64,000 bases of DNA from Bagarius yarrelli (GCA_005784505.1 VCAZ01000005.1:2060001-2124000); one strand, 5' to 3'. Counted from the first letter of the stretch, positions 22,925-34,080 are shown. The notes: a model not told the origin generated them from the letters alone. Numbers and translations are program-made.

Positions 22925-23285
22925 TAACTAACTTTAGCATGTGACTGGAGTTTATAGCAGTCAGCAAAGGTAGTATTATATGGGTTCAGGCACTAATGTT
23001 GGATGAGGAGGTCTGGGGTGTACCAATTCATCAAAGCTGTTCAGTGAGGTTGAGTTCACAGCTGTGTACAGAACACTCGATTTCCTCCACATAACACAGC
23101 TATAACACAGCATGTCTTTCTGAAGCGTTGTGGCTTTGTGCACAGGGGGCATTGTCATGCTGAAACCGTGATTGGGCCTCAAATTATGTAACATTACGAC
23201 CTACAAACGTGTGCTTTCAGCTTTGTTCGAAGAGACACTTATATGGGTGTGCATTTACAAACGTTTGGTCATATGGTGTATAAAA
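22925..23285 (-). mobile_element. Tc1-like non-autonomous element, decayed
   Basis: On the plus strand, GGCTTTGTGCACAGGGGGCA then TTGTCATGCTGAAACC corresponds to the reverse of the DDE-region segment. The end CTTATATGGGTGTGCATTTAC then AAACGTTTGGTCATATGGTG matches the terminal repeat type of the family. The coding region is broken throughout. The 72-codon minus frame is a residue of the old transposase frame and is not functional. Confidence 0.78.
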
Positions 23286-23402
23286 TGTCTTCTTTTTCCT
23301 GACACATTTGGGGTTTTGGAATGTCCACAGCCTTATCCCCCTAAATTACTCTGCCCTGTTTGAAAAAAAAAATAGCTCAGACGCATCCAAAAAAAAAAAA
23401 AA

Positions 23403-24320
23403 CCCAAAGAATATTCAGATTTTCAGTCAGACAGGCTGTGAATTAAATCGCATGAATTGTTAACATTCATCTCCACTATTTGAAGCAAAAGCTTCTTGTT
23501 TTAATAACAGGGCTGAAGTAGTTAATATCACTAAATAAATAATGCATGGAATTGCTGTAACAGTCTCTCTCTCCGTTTCTCTCGGCTGCTCGAATGGCAC
23601 ATGGTGTACGCCGGCGCCGGGGTTTGCCAGCATTAAAGAGATTTGGAGTGAGCAGTAGGGCCCTAGGCCACCCATTTGAATACTAATCTCCTTTCAATCA
23701 TATCAAATGCATCCAATTCATTTATTCAAATCAAAGGGCCATAAACTCACACTTATCCTGTATGAAAATATTGCCTGTGTCTTTTTTTTGCCTCGGTTAG
23801 TGGAATTTCGGTGCTGCCCTGGCTTTTTGGAAATTTCACACAGATGAACTCCGCTACGGAAACCGGTCAGCGTTATCAAGCACATGAGCCATTGTTTTTG
23901 TTAGATTTTTTCGTCTGCATGCCTCCGTTCTGATTGCATCAGGGACATTCGGCTGAGCCTTAATGTATTCCTTTCGCTGATTAGGTTGGAAAATGAGAGG
24001 TGCAAAAGCGATGCGCGCGACCTGCGAGCGAACAGACAAAATTCGTACGAACAGCGCAATCATTCTTCCGAAGCTTGATTAACCAAGCTTGCGAAGAGAA
24101 TTCAAGAAAATGTACATTATCATCTGAGCTGTAACACACGGCCGATTGTAATTGACAAGATTTGTATGAGATATGATGCAATAAGAGAATACTGTATATT
24201 AAATAGAAAAAAATAGCCCGGCCTTGATTACCATCCGAACATTAAAGAGAGGCATGATATTAGAACAACACAATTATAGCGCCTTTTCCCTGGGAAACGC
24301 TCCTAGGGTTTCGGATGCAT
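23403..24320. promoter_or_regulatory. Large candidate conserved noncoding block
   Basis: About 900 bases almost free of simple sequence apart from one T run and one CT patch. It includes AATTAAATCGCATGAATTG, CCTTTCAATCATATCAAATG, ATTCATTTATTCAAATCAAA, GCTTGATTAACCAAGCTTGC (an imperfect palindrome) and GCCGATTGTAATTGACAAG. A CpG-containing patch (GCGATGCGCGCGACCTGCGA) is unusual in an AT-rich desert, where CpG is normally depleted. Frames of 66-71 codons have no domain. The longest and strongest enhancer-like block here. Conservation not tested. Confidence 0.48.
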
Positions 24321-24479
24321 TAGCAAGCCTTGGCTAACGAAGAGAGAGAAAAAAAATAAGTACAGCCGATATTCAAAGCACCAGTTGTACCCAATATCAT
24401 TAAAAATTAATTCAACTTCTCCCTCACCATGACAAGTGTTTGGTTGTGGAGAAGATGCGCCATGAGCTGAAAGAAGAAG

Positions 24480-24720
24480 CAGCTTGTTTGTTTTTGGGGG
24501 TTTTTTTTTTTCCACTACCCTCGTTTTATGCTACTTTCTTTTGCTCTTTTCTCTTTCCCTTTCTTCTATACTCACTGTCTATCTCTCTACATGCTGTCTG
24601 TATCACTCTATTTCTCTTTGCTTGTTATTATCTCTTCTCAAATTTTATCCATCTCTCTCTCTCTCTCTTTCTCTGTCTGTCTTTTCCTCTCTTTTCTTTT
24701 CTTCTGCAAGATCTTGGCTC
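24480..24720. repeat. Long pyrimidine-rich tract (plus strand)
   Basis: About 240 bases dominated by T and C, including a T run at about 24503 and a CT array at 24652-24676. Three overlapping Leu/Phe/Ser-rich frames arise from composition, not coding. Confidence 0.85.
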
Positions 24721-25359
24721 CTCAGCTGAAAGATGTACCCATTACAGAGTGACAGCTTGACACACAATGACCTGTCAGTGCATTCATTTCTCTGTGTTTT
24801 ATTCGAGCAAAGAGCCAAAACTGAGTTGAAAATAAGCAAGTTGTTTCAAGGCCCTGGAATGAGATCAAACACTCGCTGGCACCAGCCATGGCTCGCTCTC
24901 TGATTTACAGGCCATCTGTCAAAGAGGTGATTAGACCAAAGCAGTGCTTAAAAACCTATAGACACTCTCGACTCATGCCACTCCCTAAACATCACACTTT
25001 ATTCCTGTTTTCTGTGGATGAGCACTCGCAGTTAAATCATAGCCTTTTTTTCGCTACATTTAGGGGCCCAACGTAACAGCTTAATCAGGGGCCCAATACA
25101 CTAACTCATTCTCTTAAATGTGTCAGGTTCTCTAATTCTTCAGAGGCTAAAGATCCCCACTTTCACCACCATGACTTGGATTTAGTTCCTGGGTAGGAAG
25201 CCGACCCAACCACTTAAGGGTTAACGCTTAGTCCTGATCCCAAGCTCAAATAAAATGATAGGGTTGCATCAAAAAGGACATCCAGTGTAAAACCTGTACC
25301 AAATCAAATACATAAAGCAAGTTACCTTTAAGCTGATTTCTTTAAAGGTATATAAAAAA
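24721..25359. other. Unassigned sequence, partly enhancer-like
   Basis: The first part (about 24740-25080) is complex and repeat-poor, with GTGACAGCTTGACACACAATG and CACTCGCTGGCACCAGCCATG. The later part contains CTCTCGACTCATGCC. No gene was recognised. Confidence 0.3.
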
Positions 25360-25535
25360 CATCTTCTATACCCACTTATTCCCTAATTCGGGGTCACAAG
25401 GATCTGCTGGAGTCTATCCTATCCCTACTTCATCACAGGGCCACATACACACACTCACGCTCACTCCTATAGGCAATTTAGAATCACTGACCAACCTAAC
25501 ATGTTTATGGACTGTGCAAACATGCAAACTTCACA
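25360..25535 (-). mobile_element. SINE-B copy, partial
   Basis: On the plus strand the copy runs from the 3' part inward: CTATACCCACTTATTCCC, GGGGTCACAAGGATCTGCTG, CATCACAGGGCCACA, GGCAATTTAGAATCACTGAC, CATGTTTATGGACTGTG. It stops near CATGCAAACTTCACAAAG, so the tRNA-like head is missing. 5' truncation is usual for SINE insertion. Confidence 0.85.
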
Positions 25536-25714
25536 AAGAAAATATAACATAATATATATCCAGAAATCTTAACTAACCACAGAATATCAATTTTTAGACT
25601 TTTTGAGATACAATTGTAACTTTAGCCCAATTTAATGTTATCTTTATTTATTTGAAATAGCTTAGCTTGTTTACATTGTCCCTTCTGGATCGGTGTGACT
25701 TTTGCCCTGTGTGC

Positions 25715-26004
25715 ATACATTTACAACTGAGCAATTGGGCGTTAAAGTCCTTGCTCAGGTGCCCAAGCAGTGGTAACTTGGTGGGAAGTGGTGGCTCATG
25801 GTTAAGGTGTTGGACTGACAACCCAAAGATTGTGGCTTTGATTCCCAACCACCACTGCTGGGCCCCTGGGCAAGGCCCTTAACCCCCAATTGCTCAGTTG
25901 TATTATTAAGATAAATGCCATAAATGCAAACTTGGTGGTGCTGGGAATCGAACCCTGATTTCCAATTAGCAGTCCAACACTTTAACCACTGCACTACCAC
26001 ATAG
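25715..26004 (-). mobile_element. SINE-A copy interrupted by a second SINE-A
   Basis: The outer copy reads from TTTACAACTGAGCAATTGGG through CAGTGGTAACTTGGTG, is broken, then resumes at AACTTGGTGGTGCTGGG, GAATCGAACCCTG and ends CACTTTAACCACTGCACTAC. Minus-strand box B GGTTCGATTCC is intact. The interruption is the inner copy (25785-25928). The outer distal tail is missing at its left edge. Confidence 0.92.
25785..25928 (+). mobile_element. Inner SINE-A nested in an older copy, with target duplication
   Basis: Starts GAAGTGGTGGCTCATGGTTA, with box-B-like CTTTGATTCCC, GGGCCCCTGGGCAAGGCCCT and TTGCTCAGTTGTATTATTAA, and ends GATAAATGCCATAAATGC. The host sequence AACTTGGTGG is present on both sides (25775-25784 and 25929-25938), a 10-bp target-site duplication. 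The copy lacks the AAGTCGCTC...GTCTGCC segment, an internal deletion relative to other copies. It is therefore younger than the outer copy. Confidence 0.93.
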
Positions 26005-26894
26005 AGTTTTTATGTTCATTTTGGGCTTCAAACATTTCCTTTGTATCCAAAGACATGTCATTACACTAATCTCCCTAATCTTTAAAATTGCACTAAATTT
26101 GCCCCTTTGTCTAGTCTGTCCTTATGGCCTTACTGCCCCGTGTATTCAGTGTAGGGAATATAAGTGGTACAGTACAAAAAAAAATAGATGGATTTTTTAC
26201 AATGATTCCTTCGACAGCTCAAGAGCTAGATTTTTAATACTATCATTTTTTCCCCCAAAATATAATAATAATAGCAAGAGTTTTTCTTACTGATTGACTT
26301 TTAATTGTATTTACAGCTTTTCAGACTCTAACACACTGTGTGACATTTCAAACGTACGGTCACTGTAAGAGCAAAGTTCATCGCTCTTATCCTGATACGT
26401 GGATTGTCAGTGCATTATGTGTGTGATAACGGCCCACACAGCATCACGCCCACACTCACAAGGACGCACACGCAGGCATAGGTTCAGATGGACAGTGCCT
26501 GTGTGACCTTGTGCTGCTTTATTGAGTCTCATGGTGAGTTGATTCTTTGCTATTGTTTGGTCATCACTCAACACCCACACAGTGTCCACTGATTGTGCTT
26601 CATCTCTGGCCTCCTCTGCACTAAGACAGTGTGTGTCTGTGTACAAATGCTGCATGTGGGAATGCTGCCAACCTCAAAAAAGTCTATTAAACCAACTATC
26701 CTCTACATACAAGTTATAATTCAAAGCAGCGTCCCAAATCACATATCTATACACTGTTTTATGCCATTCTGTGCTTAGATAGTAAGTAGTGTTGTGTAGT
26801 CTTACACTAAAAGATGATATACCTGATATAATGCAGTGCAAAATGTTGTCTTAATTATTTACCTAGTGAAAAAGGGGTGGGGCTACCAGATATT
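26005..26894. other. Unassigned sequence
   Basis: Includes a fairly complex stretch at about 26400-26620 and a segment near 26725-26815 (GCGTCCCAAATCACATATC) resembling a fish repeat end. No gene. Frames of 61-93 codons have no domain. Confidence 0.33.
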
Positions 26895-27045
26895 GACACA
26901 TTTACTATTGAAAGATGCCCTTATTCATTGTGAATTACTTTTATCTCATGTATACAACTAAGCGGACGAATGTCATGGTGGTCCCAGGTTTTAAACTCAT
27001 AGCTGTCCCATTAGTAGATTAACCATTGAGCTACTATTAGCCCTT
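26895..27045 (-). mobile_element. Decayed SINE-A copy
   Basis: Heavily diverged but collinear with the family: GATGCCCTTATTCATTGTGA, TTACTTTTATCTC, TACAACTAAGC, GGTGGTCCCAGG, TAGTAGATTAACCATTGAG, CTACTA. The tRNA boxes are lost. An old insertion. Confidence 0.65.
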
Positions 27046-27294
27046 GCCCTTTAAGATGGCCGACCACACCGGTGCACAAGACATCTTACCATTATTTTTA
27101 CCGTTTTAAATTTGTCCACGTTGTGTGAATCATTTCTTAAAAGTAAAAAAAAAAAGAAAAAGTATTCCGTTAAAGCTAGCAGCATCACATGAGATGCATG
27201 CCAATGGAGGTCATTTACAAACTACGTACGTACGGCTAAACGTCTGGTACATATAGCTAACTCATGTAACTTAACTTAGAGTTAACGAAGACGT
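27046..27294. other. Unassigned sequence
   Basis: Contains a palindromic ACTACGTACGTACGGC patch at about 27220-27234 and TAGC words. May be part of the adjoining dispersed repeat. No gene. Confidence 0.3.
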
Positions 27295-27640
27295 CCTCCG
27301 ATTAGTTGATTTTCAGGAGATGTGTGTGTCGCATTGTTTAACGGTCTGCCTCGAAACGAACCAAAGTTGCCCGATTGAAGAAGTAAGCTGATGTGTTCAC
27401 ATCCATTACAATAAGCATTGTTCAAGGTCAATTAAATGCTGGATTCCATAAAGTATACAAGGTTCACTGTTATAGACTGTTTAAAAGACTTTTACTTGAC
27501 AAAACAAAATGTCATTGGTCACTTTATATGTCAGTCATATGGCCTTTTGGGCGGGCTTTAGCCATTCAAAGCAGCCAAGGTTCCCAGACATTCTGCTGTC
27601 AGTTTGAAGGTCTGTCTACGCGAGACTATTTGCAACCCTC
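27295..27640 (+). repeat. Dispersed repeat G, copy 1
   Basis: Collinear with 63566-63900: GTGTGTGTCGCATTGTTTAA against GTGTGTGTCACAGTCGTTAA, GTCTGCCTCGAAACGAACC against GTCGGCCTGGAAACAAACC, then GCCATTCAAAGCAGCCAAGG and CTGCTGTCAGTTTGAAGG. The pairing shows an interspersed family, probably a DNA-transposon relic. No coding frame is shared between copies. Confidence 0.7.
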
Positions 27641-27846
27641 TGCTTCCGATTAGCAAATAAAGGAGCATCTCATTTGAGACTTTCACTTCTTTTGGCACGA
27701 TTCCACCCTTCTAACATTCATAGACAGTAGAGTGCATAGTGGTTAGTATACAGCACTTCATTTGGGAGACAATTAATGTCTCGCTTGATAAGTCACCATT
27801 GATTTCTACCTGTTATTTTTTCGCAAATTACTACCTTCTCTGAATG
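27641..27846. other. Unassigned sequence
   Basis: AGTAGAGTGCATAGTGGTTA and CACTTCATTTGGGAGACA look like another fish repeat end, but this is not certain. Confidence 0.3.
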
Positions 27847-27873
27847 TTTTTTTTTTTTTTTTTTTTTTTTTTT
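27847..27873. repeat. Poly(T) run of 27
   Basis: Uninterrupted T27. It could be the A-tail of a minus-strand retroposon, but no SINE body adjoins it recognisably. Confidence 0.95.
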
Positions 27874-29155
27874 AGTTTTATGATTCACCGACCAGTGAAT
27901 CGGTTTACTTAAATATTTATGGCATTGAATACAACCAAGTATGCTTCCTTTGAAGGATGCTTCCTTGTTTCCAGTAAATAACCCACATCTGGGACTATCT
28001 GTAATGTGCAGGGACCAAAAGGATTGAAAAAAAAAAAAAAAAACGAAAGCATTTCACCGATCGCTCTCAGCATCAAGTTGCCTGGCACATACGTGTAACA
28101 AAAATGGAAATAAGCAAAAAGGAACGATCCACTGAGCAGTTTAGAGTTTGCTGATAAAAGTGCAAAGCATGCTAATCCACAACCAATGGATATGGATACG
28201 CTACAGGGTGCTGCATGCTAATGCACCCAGGCGAGAAGAATATGCTGAAAAGTTACATACTGTATAAACCCATATTTAAGAGGGGTTATTTATTATATAC
28301 TGTATGTCCAGATAATAAGAGTATGTATTAAGTCTAACTTAGTATTTTTCTTTTTTTTTCTGTGGTTGTTGATCTGCAGTACAGATCATGTACAATTTTA
28401 ATAAACCTATAAGGAAACCTTGATCTTCTGTTCCTGCTTTTCTTTGTCTGATCCCGATGTCTCTGGATTGTTTCAACTCCAGTGTAGATTCATAAACTGA
28501 CTGTGATTAAGAGCCAGAATCAGTCACAGGCTTCCTGTGTAATATCTAAGAAATGGAGATTGCATGACCGACACACTTTTAAGACTTGAGCCAAACAATG
28601 AGGTGAGGAAACATGAGCCTCGTTTAAACTCTGTGTCTTGCTCTGTGTCTTCAGATAGATGCTGAATCCGAGTTGATTCGGCTCACGAAAATGCTGTTAC
28701 AGTACTGTGAAATTCTCAAGCGTTAGTATTCAGCACATGGACGTTTAGTCGCAGAAACCCACGCTTCAATATAAATATAGCGACGTAGTGGAAACCTTTT
28801 TCTACTCCCATGTATGCACCAGCAAACATGCTGATACAACTTAAAGGTCATGTTCTTTTCACGCTGACAGGGCCCTCAGAAACTTTGACGAGGCAGTCCC
28901 TCTGAAGGAGCGCTCCATCCGTCTGCTCGCTAAAAACGGAATTAAGCTTCCTGTCAAACCTGCGTTGGCTCGGCCATGCACAGTAATTAGAATGGCAAGG
29001 AAAAGCGAGAAAGCGAATCAAAACACACACACACACCCAACATTTCAATAGAGAAACATCATTTTTTTGTTATTTTTTAATGTAAAAAAAAATAAAAAAA
29101 ATAACTGAGCTATAATAAATTACATTTATTTGTATTTGCAGTTTGACCCTTAAAG
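27874..29155. other. Unassigned sequence, partly complex
   Basis: Poly(A) run at about 28027-28043. The stretch from 28430 to 29020 is repeat-poor and balanced, with AGCCAGAATCAGTCACAGGC and AATCCGAGTTGATTCGGCTC (inverted GAATC/GATTC). No gene was recognised. Confidence 0.32.
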
Positions 29156-29405
29156 GGGGGTAGTGGTGGCTCAAATGGTTAGAGCGCTGTGTTGTTGATT
29201 GGTAGACCAGGTAGACCCATGTTCAAGCCCCACCACTATCAGTCAGCCACAGTTGGGTCCTTGAACAAGACACTTAACCCTCTCTGCTCCAGGGGCGCTG
29301 GTTCATAGCTGACCCTGTGCTCTGACCCCAACTTTCTAAGATGGGGTATGTGAAAAAACAAATTTCACTGTGCTGTAAAGTCTATGTGACCAATAAAGAC
29401 ATTTA
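29156..29405 (+). mobile_element. SINE-C copy (tRNA-headed), near complete
   Basis: The head GTAGTGGTGGCTCAAATGG then TTAGAGCGCTG is box-A-like, and CATGTTCAAGCCCC is box-B-like. The body has CAGTTGGGTCCTTGAACAAG, CACTTAACCCTCTCTGCTCC, AGGGGCGCTGGTTCATAGCT and CTGACCCCAACTTTCTAAG. The tail AAATTTCACTGTGCTGTAA, ATGTGACCAATAAAGACAT is a known style of fish SINE 3' end. It is distinct from SINE-A and SINE-B. No coding. Confidence 0.88.
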
Positions 29406-31079
29406 CATAAAAAATATTTTGGTATTTTTACTTAACTGACCTTTGCGTACTGTCATCTAGCAGGTTGAACGAAAAACGAAGAACAAAGATAAAGGACGTC
29501 GAATTATACAAAAACACATTTGACGTGGTTAAAAAAGGCAAGAAAAATAACCACTGCCGATGTCATACATCAAACCATCAACCTGATTTTAGAGCTGAGA
29601 ACTTGGAGGGCAAGGTTAATTGAAACGTTTCAGCGCCGGCGACGGCTCAGTCTGTCATTTGCACCATATTATATTATATCATGTTAATTTCTCAACTAAA
29701 GCCCAAGCTCATGACTATAAACACGCTCTGTTCTTCAACACACATTAGCCCTTTAATTACAGTTACGTAAGTGGAATTTAAAGTACTTACTGTATGGGGA
29801 GAAAACTAAGAAACGCTGTCCTTTTTCCCAATTAAATTAGAAAAAGCACCACCTGTGTGGAATATGCTACTCAGATTATCTGTAAAAACAATTGTTTCCG
29901 ATTGCATTGATTAGCAGGTAACAATAGCGGGTTAAAATTTAAAGTATAACAAAAGAAGTGACAGATTTATTTCGTGAATTTATCAATAAAAGATAAAAAT
30001 ATTTACAACAAAATAATATTAGTAATGTTATCGAAAGTTTTTTTTATAAAAAAGTTTTTGCTGTCTTTTTATTTCTGATGGTGTGTGTGTGTTATTTTAA
30101 CTGACCAAGGGGCAAACCTTTTCTGTTTCCCTGGATTCTGAAAGGCAACAGTAATAGCCATTAAAGGATGGCCTTAAGAGTCTCTGGCATGTTGATGCCC
30201 GATGCACAAAGGTCATTGATTCTGGGGCCTTCTTCTTTCTCTTAACAATTCGCTGGATTTTTTTTGGCATTTGGTGAGCACACGCAGAGGCCAGCTCTCT
30301 TCGATGTGTCGACCTTGACAGCGTATTGGATAAATAAACCTTCAATTTAGCTTCTTTTTCCTTCTTGCCTTGCGTAGCCCGGCAGTATGTCCCACCGGGA
30401 GTCTTCACCTATCTGTAGAGCTCAGTCTGCCCTCGACTCAGTGACAAACATAACCTCCTTCTCCTGCTAACAGCCCTCGCATTCAGCAGTCAAAGTCAAT
30501 CCAGCACACCCTAACAATTTAATGCCAATTCTGTCTTTTGCACTGGTCTTGACCAGCGTATACACACAACTGCGCACACACATACACCTGCACATAGACT
30601 CACTGAGTAGCGCTATCCTGCTTGCTCGCTAAACCTGTCACAAGAAGCGGCTGGACTTAGCGTATCACTCTATAACAGGTAATGACATGGCATTTAATGG
30701 TACTGTCCAAAGCGATTTAAGAGTTGCAGACAGGTAACAGGGGACACAGATTACCATGGCATAGGGGCAACAGCACTGATATCGTATCTCATCCAGGTCT
30801 TGTCAGCGTTCCAAGTGATATAGGTGTCATTTTTTATGCCTAAATACATACAGTTGTGGTAGGAGAGATCGTAATGATCTTAGTTTCATAGGAATGAGGG
30901 GCTTCTGTCTACTTTTCTTCTTAAATGGTGTGTAATAAAATTTGAAAGTGCAAAGCATGGAGACAGGAAGTTTACTCAATCGCCACAAATAAGGTGGTAT
31001 GTGAAAGAGAGCTACTGTAAATGAAGATAATAGCAAGTAGGTAACTATGTTGTTCTGTATTGCCTTTTTGCTACATTTT
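29406..31079. other. Unassigned sequence
   Basis: A complex stretch lies at 30100-30500 with a 103-codon minus frame lacking a domain. A further repeat-poor stretch lies at about 30560-30800. AT-rich elsewhere. No splice pair was convincing. Confidence 0.33.
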
Positions 31080-31230
31080 ATTTTAGAGCTAATTGAATCT
31101 TAATTCCATCTATTTAACCAGTTAGCTCAATAGCTAAATAGTTAGTTAGCAATCAATTTATTTTTGCTAGTTAACAAAATAAATAAGCTAAAATACCTTG
31201 GTAGTTTTCTCTCTAGTTAGCTACCTAGCG
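31080..31230. other. TAGCTAA-rich simple sequence
   Basis: Repeated TTAGCT, TAGCTA and AGTTAGC words, like 5339-6010. No defined unit length. Confidence 0.4.
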
Positions 31231-31499
31231 TGTACAGTTTTTAAGTTTTGGATGTTGTAATTTTATATTTGGTCTTTTCCTGGCTCTGCATGTAACGTCA
31301 GAAGCAATATGTCGGGTAAATTAGGTAAATAAACATTAATTCAAACTGAATCTTGGAATAAATAGTGTTAAAATGCCTTCCAGGTTGGGAAAACACTAAT
31401 GTTGCCATCATATAGCTCCGGCTTCCTCTGTGTCCACATGCATTTCCTTTGGGTTCTGTGGAAATGTGTGTGTGTGTGCACATGGCTCCCTGACTTGGA

Positions 31500-31620
31500 C
31501 TGGTTTTCAATCCAGATTGTATTCCCACCTCATGCCCACTGTTCCTGGGATAGGCTCCAGATCCAACACGACCCTGAGCAGGATAAAGTGCTTACTGTAG
31601 AAGAATGAATAAATTACCAT
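31500..31620 (+). mobile_element. SINE-B tail fragment
   Basis: CATGCCCACTGTTCCTGGGA then TAGGCTCCAGATCC, CACGACCCTGAGCAGGATAA, AGTGCTTACTG and GAATGAATAAAT are the 3' end of the family. Head and centre are absent, consistent with 5' truncation at insertion. Confidence 0.8.
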
Positions 31621-31839
31621 AAATGTGTGTGTTGTTGATATTCTATAGCACTAAATATTAGCCTTTGGATATTGTTATAATATTGAAGACATTTCTGTTG
31701 ATCAGATGACGTCCACAGGAAATAACTGTAATGGCGGTTAATGCAACAAAGATATTTACGTTGCATTTTTAATGGTTGGAAATGTATAAACTTTGAATTG
31801 CTGCTGATGTGTGTGTTAGCAGATGAGTGATAAAAATAA

Positions 31840-32080
31840 GGACAATGAAGAAGGCGCTATGGAGAGCTGTAAAAGGGACTGCGGCTGGTGATAAATTGAA
31901 TTTATATCGGCACCTCTTGGTTTGATTGTTAATTGCACACTGCTTATTTGCAGCGTTCAATCTTATAAGAAGGACGAGGTTTCGAGAAATACAGACACAG
32001 AGGCAGAGAGACAGACAGACAGACAGACAGAAGAAGAAAAGATCACCTAGAGAATGGACCAAAAATCCTCTCGATTGGAT
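31840..32080. promoter_or_regulatory. Candidate conserved noncoding element
   Basis: Repeat-poor sequence with GGTGATAAATTGAATTTATA, TTTGATTGTTAATTGCACAC and GCTTATTTGCAGCGTTCAAT. A short (ACAG)5 array (32011-32030) interrupts the right side. Conservation not tested. Confidence 0.42.
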
Positions 32081-33269
32081 CGTTTGCTTGTAGCGCTGTG
32101 GGTGGAAAGATGAAATGGTGGTGAAGGCATTAAAGCTTAGGCCCTGTCCACACAAACACAGACCGTTTGTTTGGCTGTTATTTTACACGCAAACACAGAA
32201 TCAAGTTACTGAAACCGAACATCTCATCAGATTGGGCACCACAATCTCTTTTGTTTACATGAGGTGCATCTGTGCAGTGGCATGCATAGCCAAATACTGC
32301 TGCTAATAACTGTGCTATTAATACATTCACAGTTATCGCATTTTTTACAGAACAGAGGCGTCAGAATGCAGTACTACACAGTTCACTGCTTATGACACCA
32401 TTTCCACGAATCATTTTTTGAGGCTTCTGGTTGGCCAGCATGACCTTAGAGTTAGGATTATATTAACCTGTTGGCTTGCATTGCTGTATACAACGTTTCA
32501 TATAGTGTTTTTGCATTTTAATGAGGATGAATATGCCTTTCTTTATTAAAATGTTTATAGATATAAAAATACCAGTGTATGTGTGGGTATGGCTATAAAG
32601 TGAAAAAACATTTAGCTAAGAGGCTTGACACAAGAAATCTTTTGCCGTTTTGTTCTGTATAACATTGTGTCATACTCCATCAGAATAAAGCCAGACTACA
32701 GAGAAACAATGGCAGACAAAAACTAAAAATAAATAAGGAGAAAGGTCTTTTAAGATGAATTGAAAAGGAAATCGAGTGGAAGGGAGAAAAGCTGGAAAGA
32801 AAAGAAAACGGCAGAGTGATATACTGGATATATCCTCCTCCATGTGCTACCATTAAGCCCTCAGGCAGCGTTGGGATAGGTTGTTTGTGCACAGGCTGAC
32901 CAGAGGAAATCACTGTTATGAAAGCAAATCAAATCAAGCTTTAACATTCTGTTTTAGCTAACAACAGTGGGGTCATACAGGGGTCTGCTTCTTCCTTTGC
33001 ACACTGCAGGTAGGCAGGATTAGCAACCTGATACCTGATATGGCCCATAGAAATTAAAAAGGACAGAATAGTATTTAAAACAAAAACTATTTTGCTGTAT
33101 ATTAGAGAAAAACTTTAGCAATGACAAACAATCAATCAGGGAACTCAAACTGTGGAAGTAACTCCAGTCATACCCCTTCTGTACTGTTTGCCTTATGAGT
33201 AGAGTCTACAGTTATTTCCTGCTCACACGCCATATAAAAATAATACAATTAAAGGTTACAAACTTAACC
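32081..33269. other. Unassigned sequence
   Basis: Mixed AT-rich DNA. Frames of 63-77 codons have no domain. Nothing recognised. Confidence 0.4.
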
Positions 33270-33600
33270 ATGGTAAACCCCATCCTGATGTACTCGCTCC
33301 AGCCTTCCCGGAAGCAGCGCGATTGGAGGACTGTCGGTTGAAGCGCCAGTGAGAACCAGGGCGGACAGTGCGTTGTTTCTTGAGACACGAACAGATCTTT
33401 GTCTGCTCCACCATAGGAGCGCCACCACCTTTGGGTGGAGTCTCAATTTCCCAGGCCTTAGCGAAACACAGACCTCCTGGTTGATATAAGCCACTACTGA
33501 CTGCACGTGCTAGTACATGCCAGCTGCTCAGGTCTGGTAGGAAGTGGTTCAGTGCTTTTAACTCTGCTAGCATCTCCAGTTAATTATGTGCCCTGACAGA
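33270..33600 (-). other. GC-rich block with overlapping minus-strand frames
   Basis: Abruptly GC-richer than both sides. Two minus-strand frames overlap here: 105 codons (33256-33573) and 80 codons (33264-33506), depending partly on non-ATG starts. The translations contain no motif I recognise. It may be a fragment of an inserted repeat or a gene-derived sequence. No splice sites or poly(A) tail were convincing. Confidence 0.3.
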
Positions 33601-33989
33601 TGAGTATTGTTTCACAGCCCTTGGGTGAGACTGCCACTCATGACTGCTTGGGTGTAACTGCTACTCATGACCTTGCACCATGAACCAAGATTCTCTCCCT
33701 ATATCAATGTTCAAAGGCATCACCACAAAGGGAGTGGATTACACTTCAGGGAAAAACCTTGATTTTGAGCCACCACTGACACCATTAGGCTCAATAGCCT
33801 CTAAAACAGCTTAACAGTAAATGACTAGCCCAATCTGAATTCCCTTATAGTCGCTAGCATCATTTTAACATGGGGCTGCTTAAGCCTGGCCTGTATCTCG
33901 ACTGAGTCCCAGACATCTCCCAAGTAGGGACAACTCCCAAGTAGGTAACATAAAAAGAACAGTTACATAATGTGATCGTGTCTGTGTGC
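33601..33989. other. Unassigned sequence with small internal duplication
   Basis: The phrase ACTGCCACTCATGACTGCTTGG recurs shortly after as ACTGCTACTCATGACC (about 33630-33672). TCCCAAGTAGG also occurs twice (about 33918 and 33937). No gene. Confidence 0.35.
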
Positions 33990-34080
33990 ACCAAAACCTG
34001 GGCAAACCATGTCTTCATGAAGCTTAAGGCCTTTGTGCACAGGGGCATTGTCATTCTTGAAAAGTGTTTGGGTCTTTTGA
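33990..34080 (-). mobile_element. Tc1-like fragment (DDE-region derived)
   Basis: GGCAAACCATGTCTTCATGA, then CTTTGTGCACAGGGGCATTG and TCATTCTTGAAAAGTGTTTG, is the minus-strand segment that in intact relatives encodes the residues around the second catalytic aspartate. Isolated fragment. Confidence 0.75.

Noticed and set aside
22976..23194. 72-codon minus frame as a host gene
   Set aside because: It lies within a Tc1-like relic and matches the decayed transposase frame.
24440..24760. Leu/Ser/Phe-rich frames resembling membrane proteins
   Set aside because: Caused by a long pyrimidine-rich tract; three phases are open at once, which marks composition and not coding.
27847..27873. Processed pseudogene tail
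   Set aside because: A T27 run alone is not enough; no gene-like body or target duplication was found beside it.
29156..29240. tRNA gene
   Set aside because: The box A/box B-like sequence is followed by a SINE body, and the cloverleaf is not maintained. The same holds for the heads of SINE-A and SINE-B copies.
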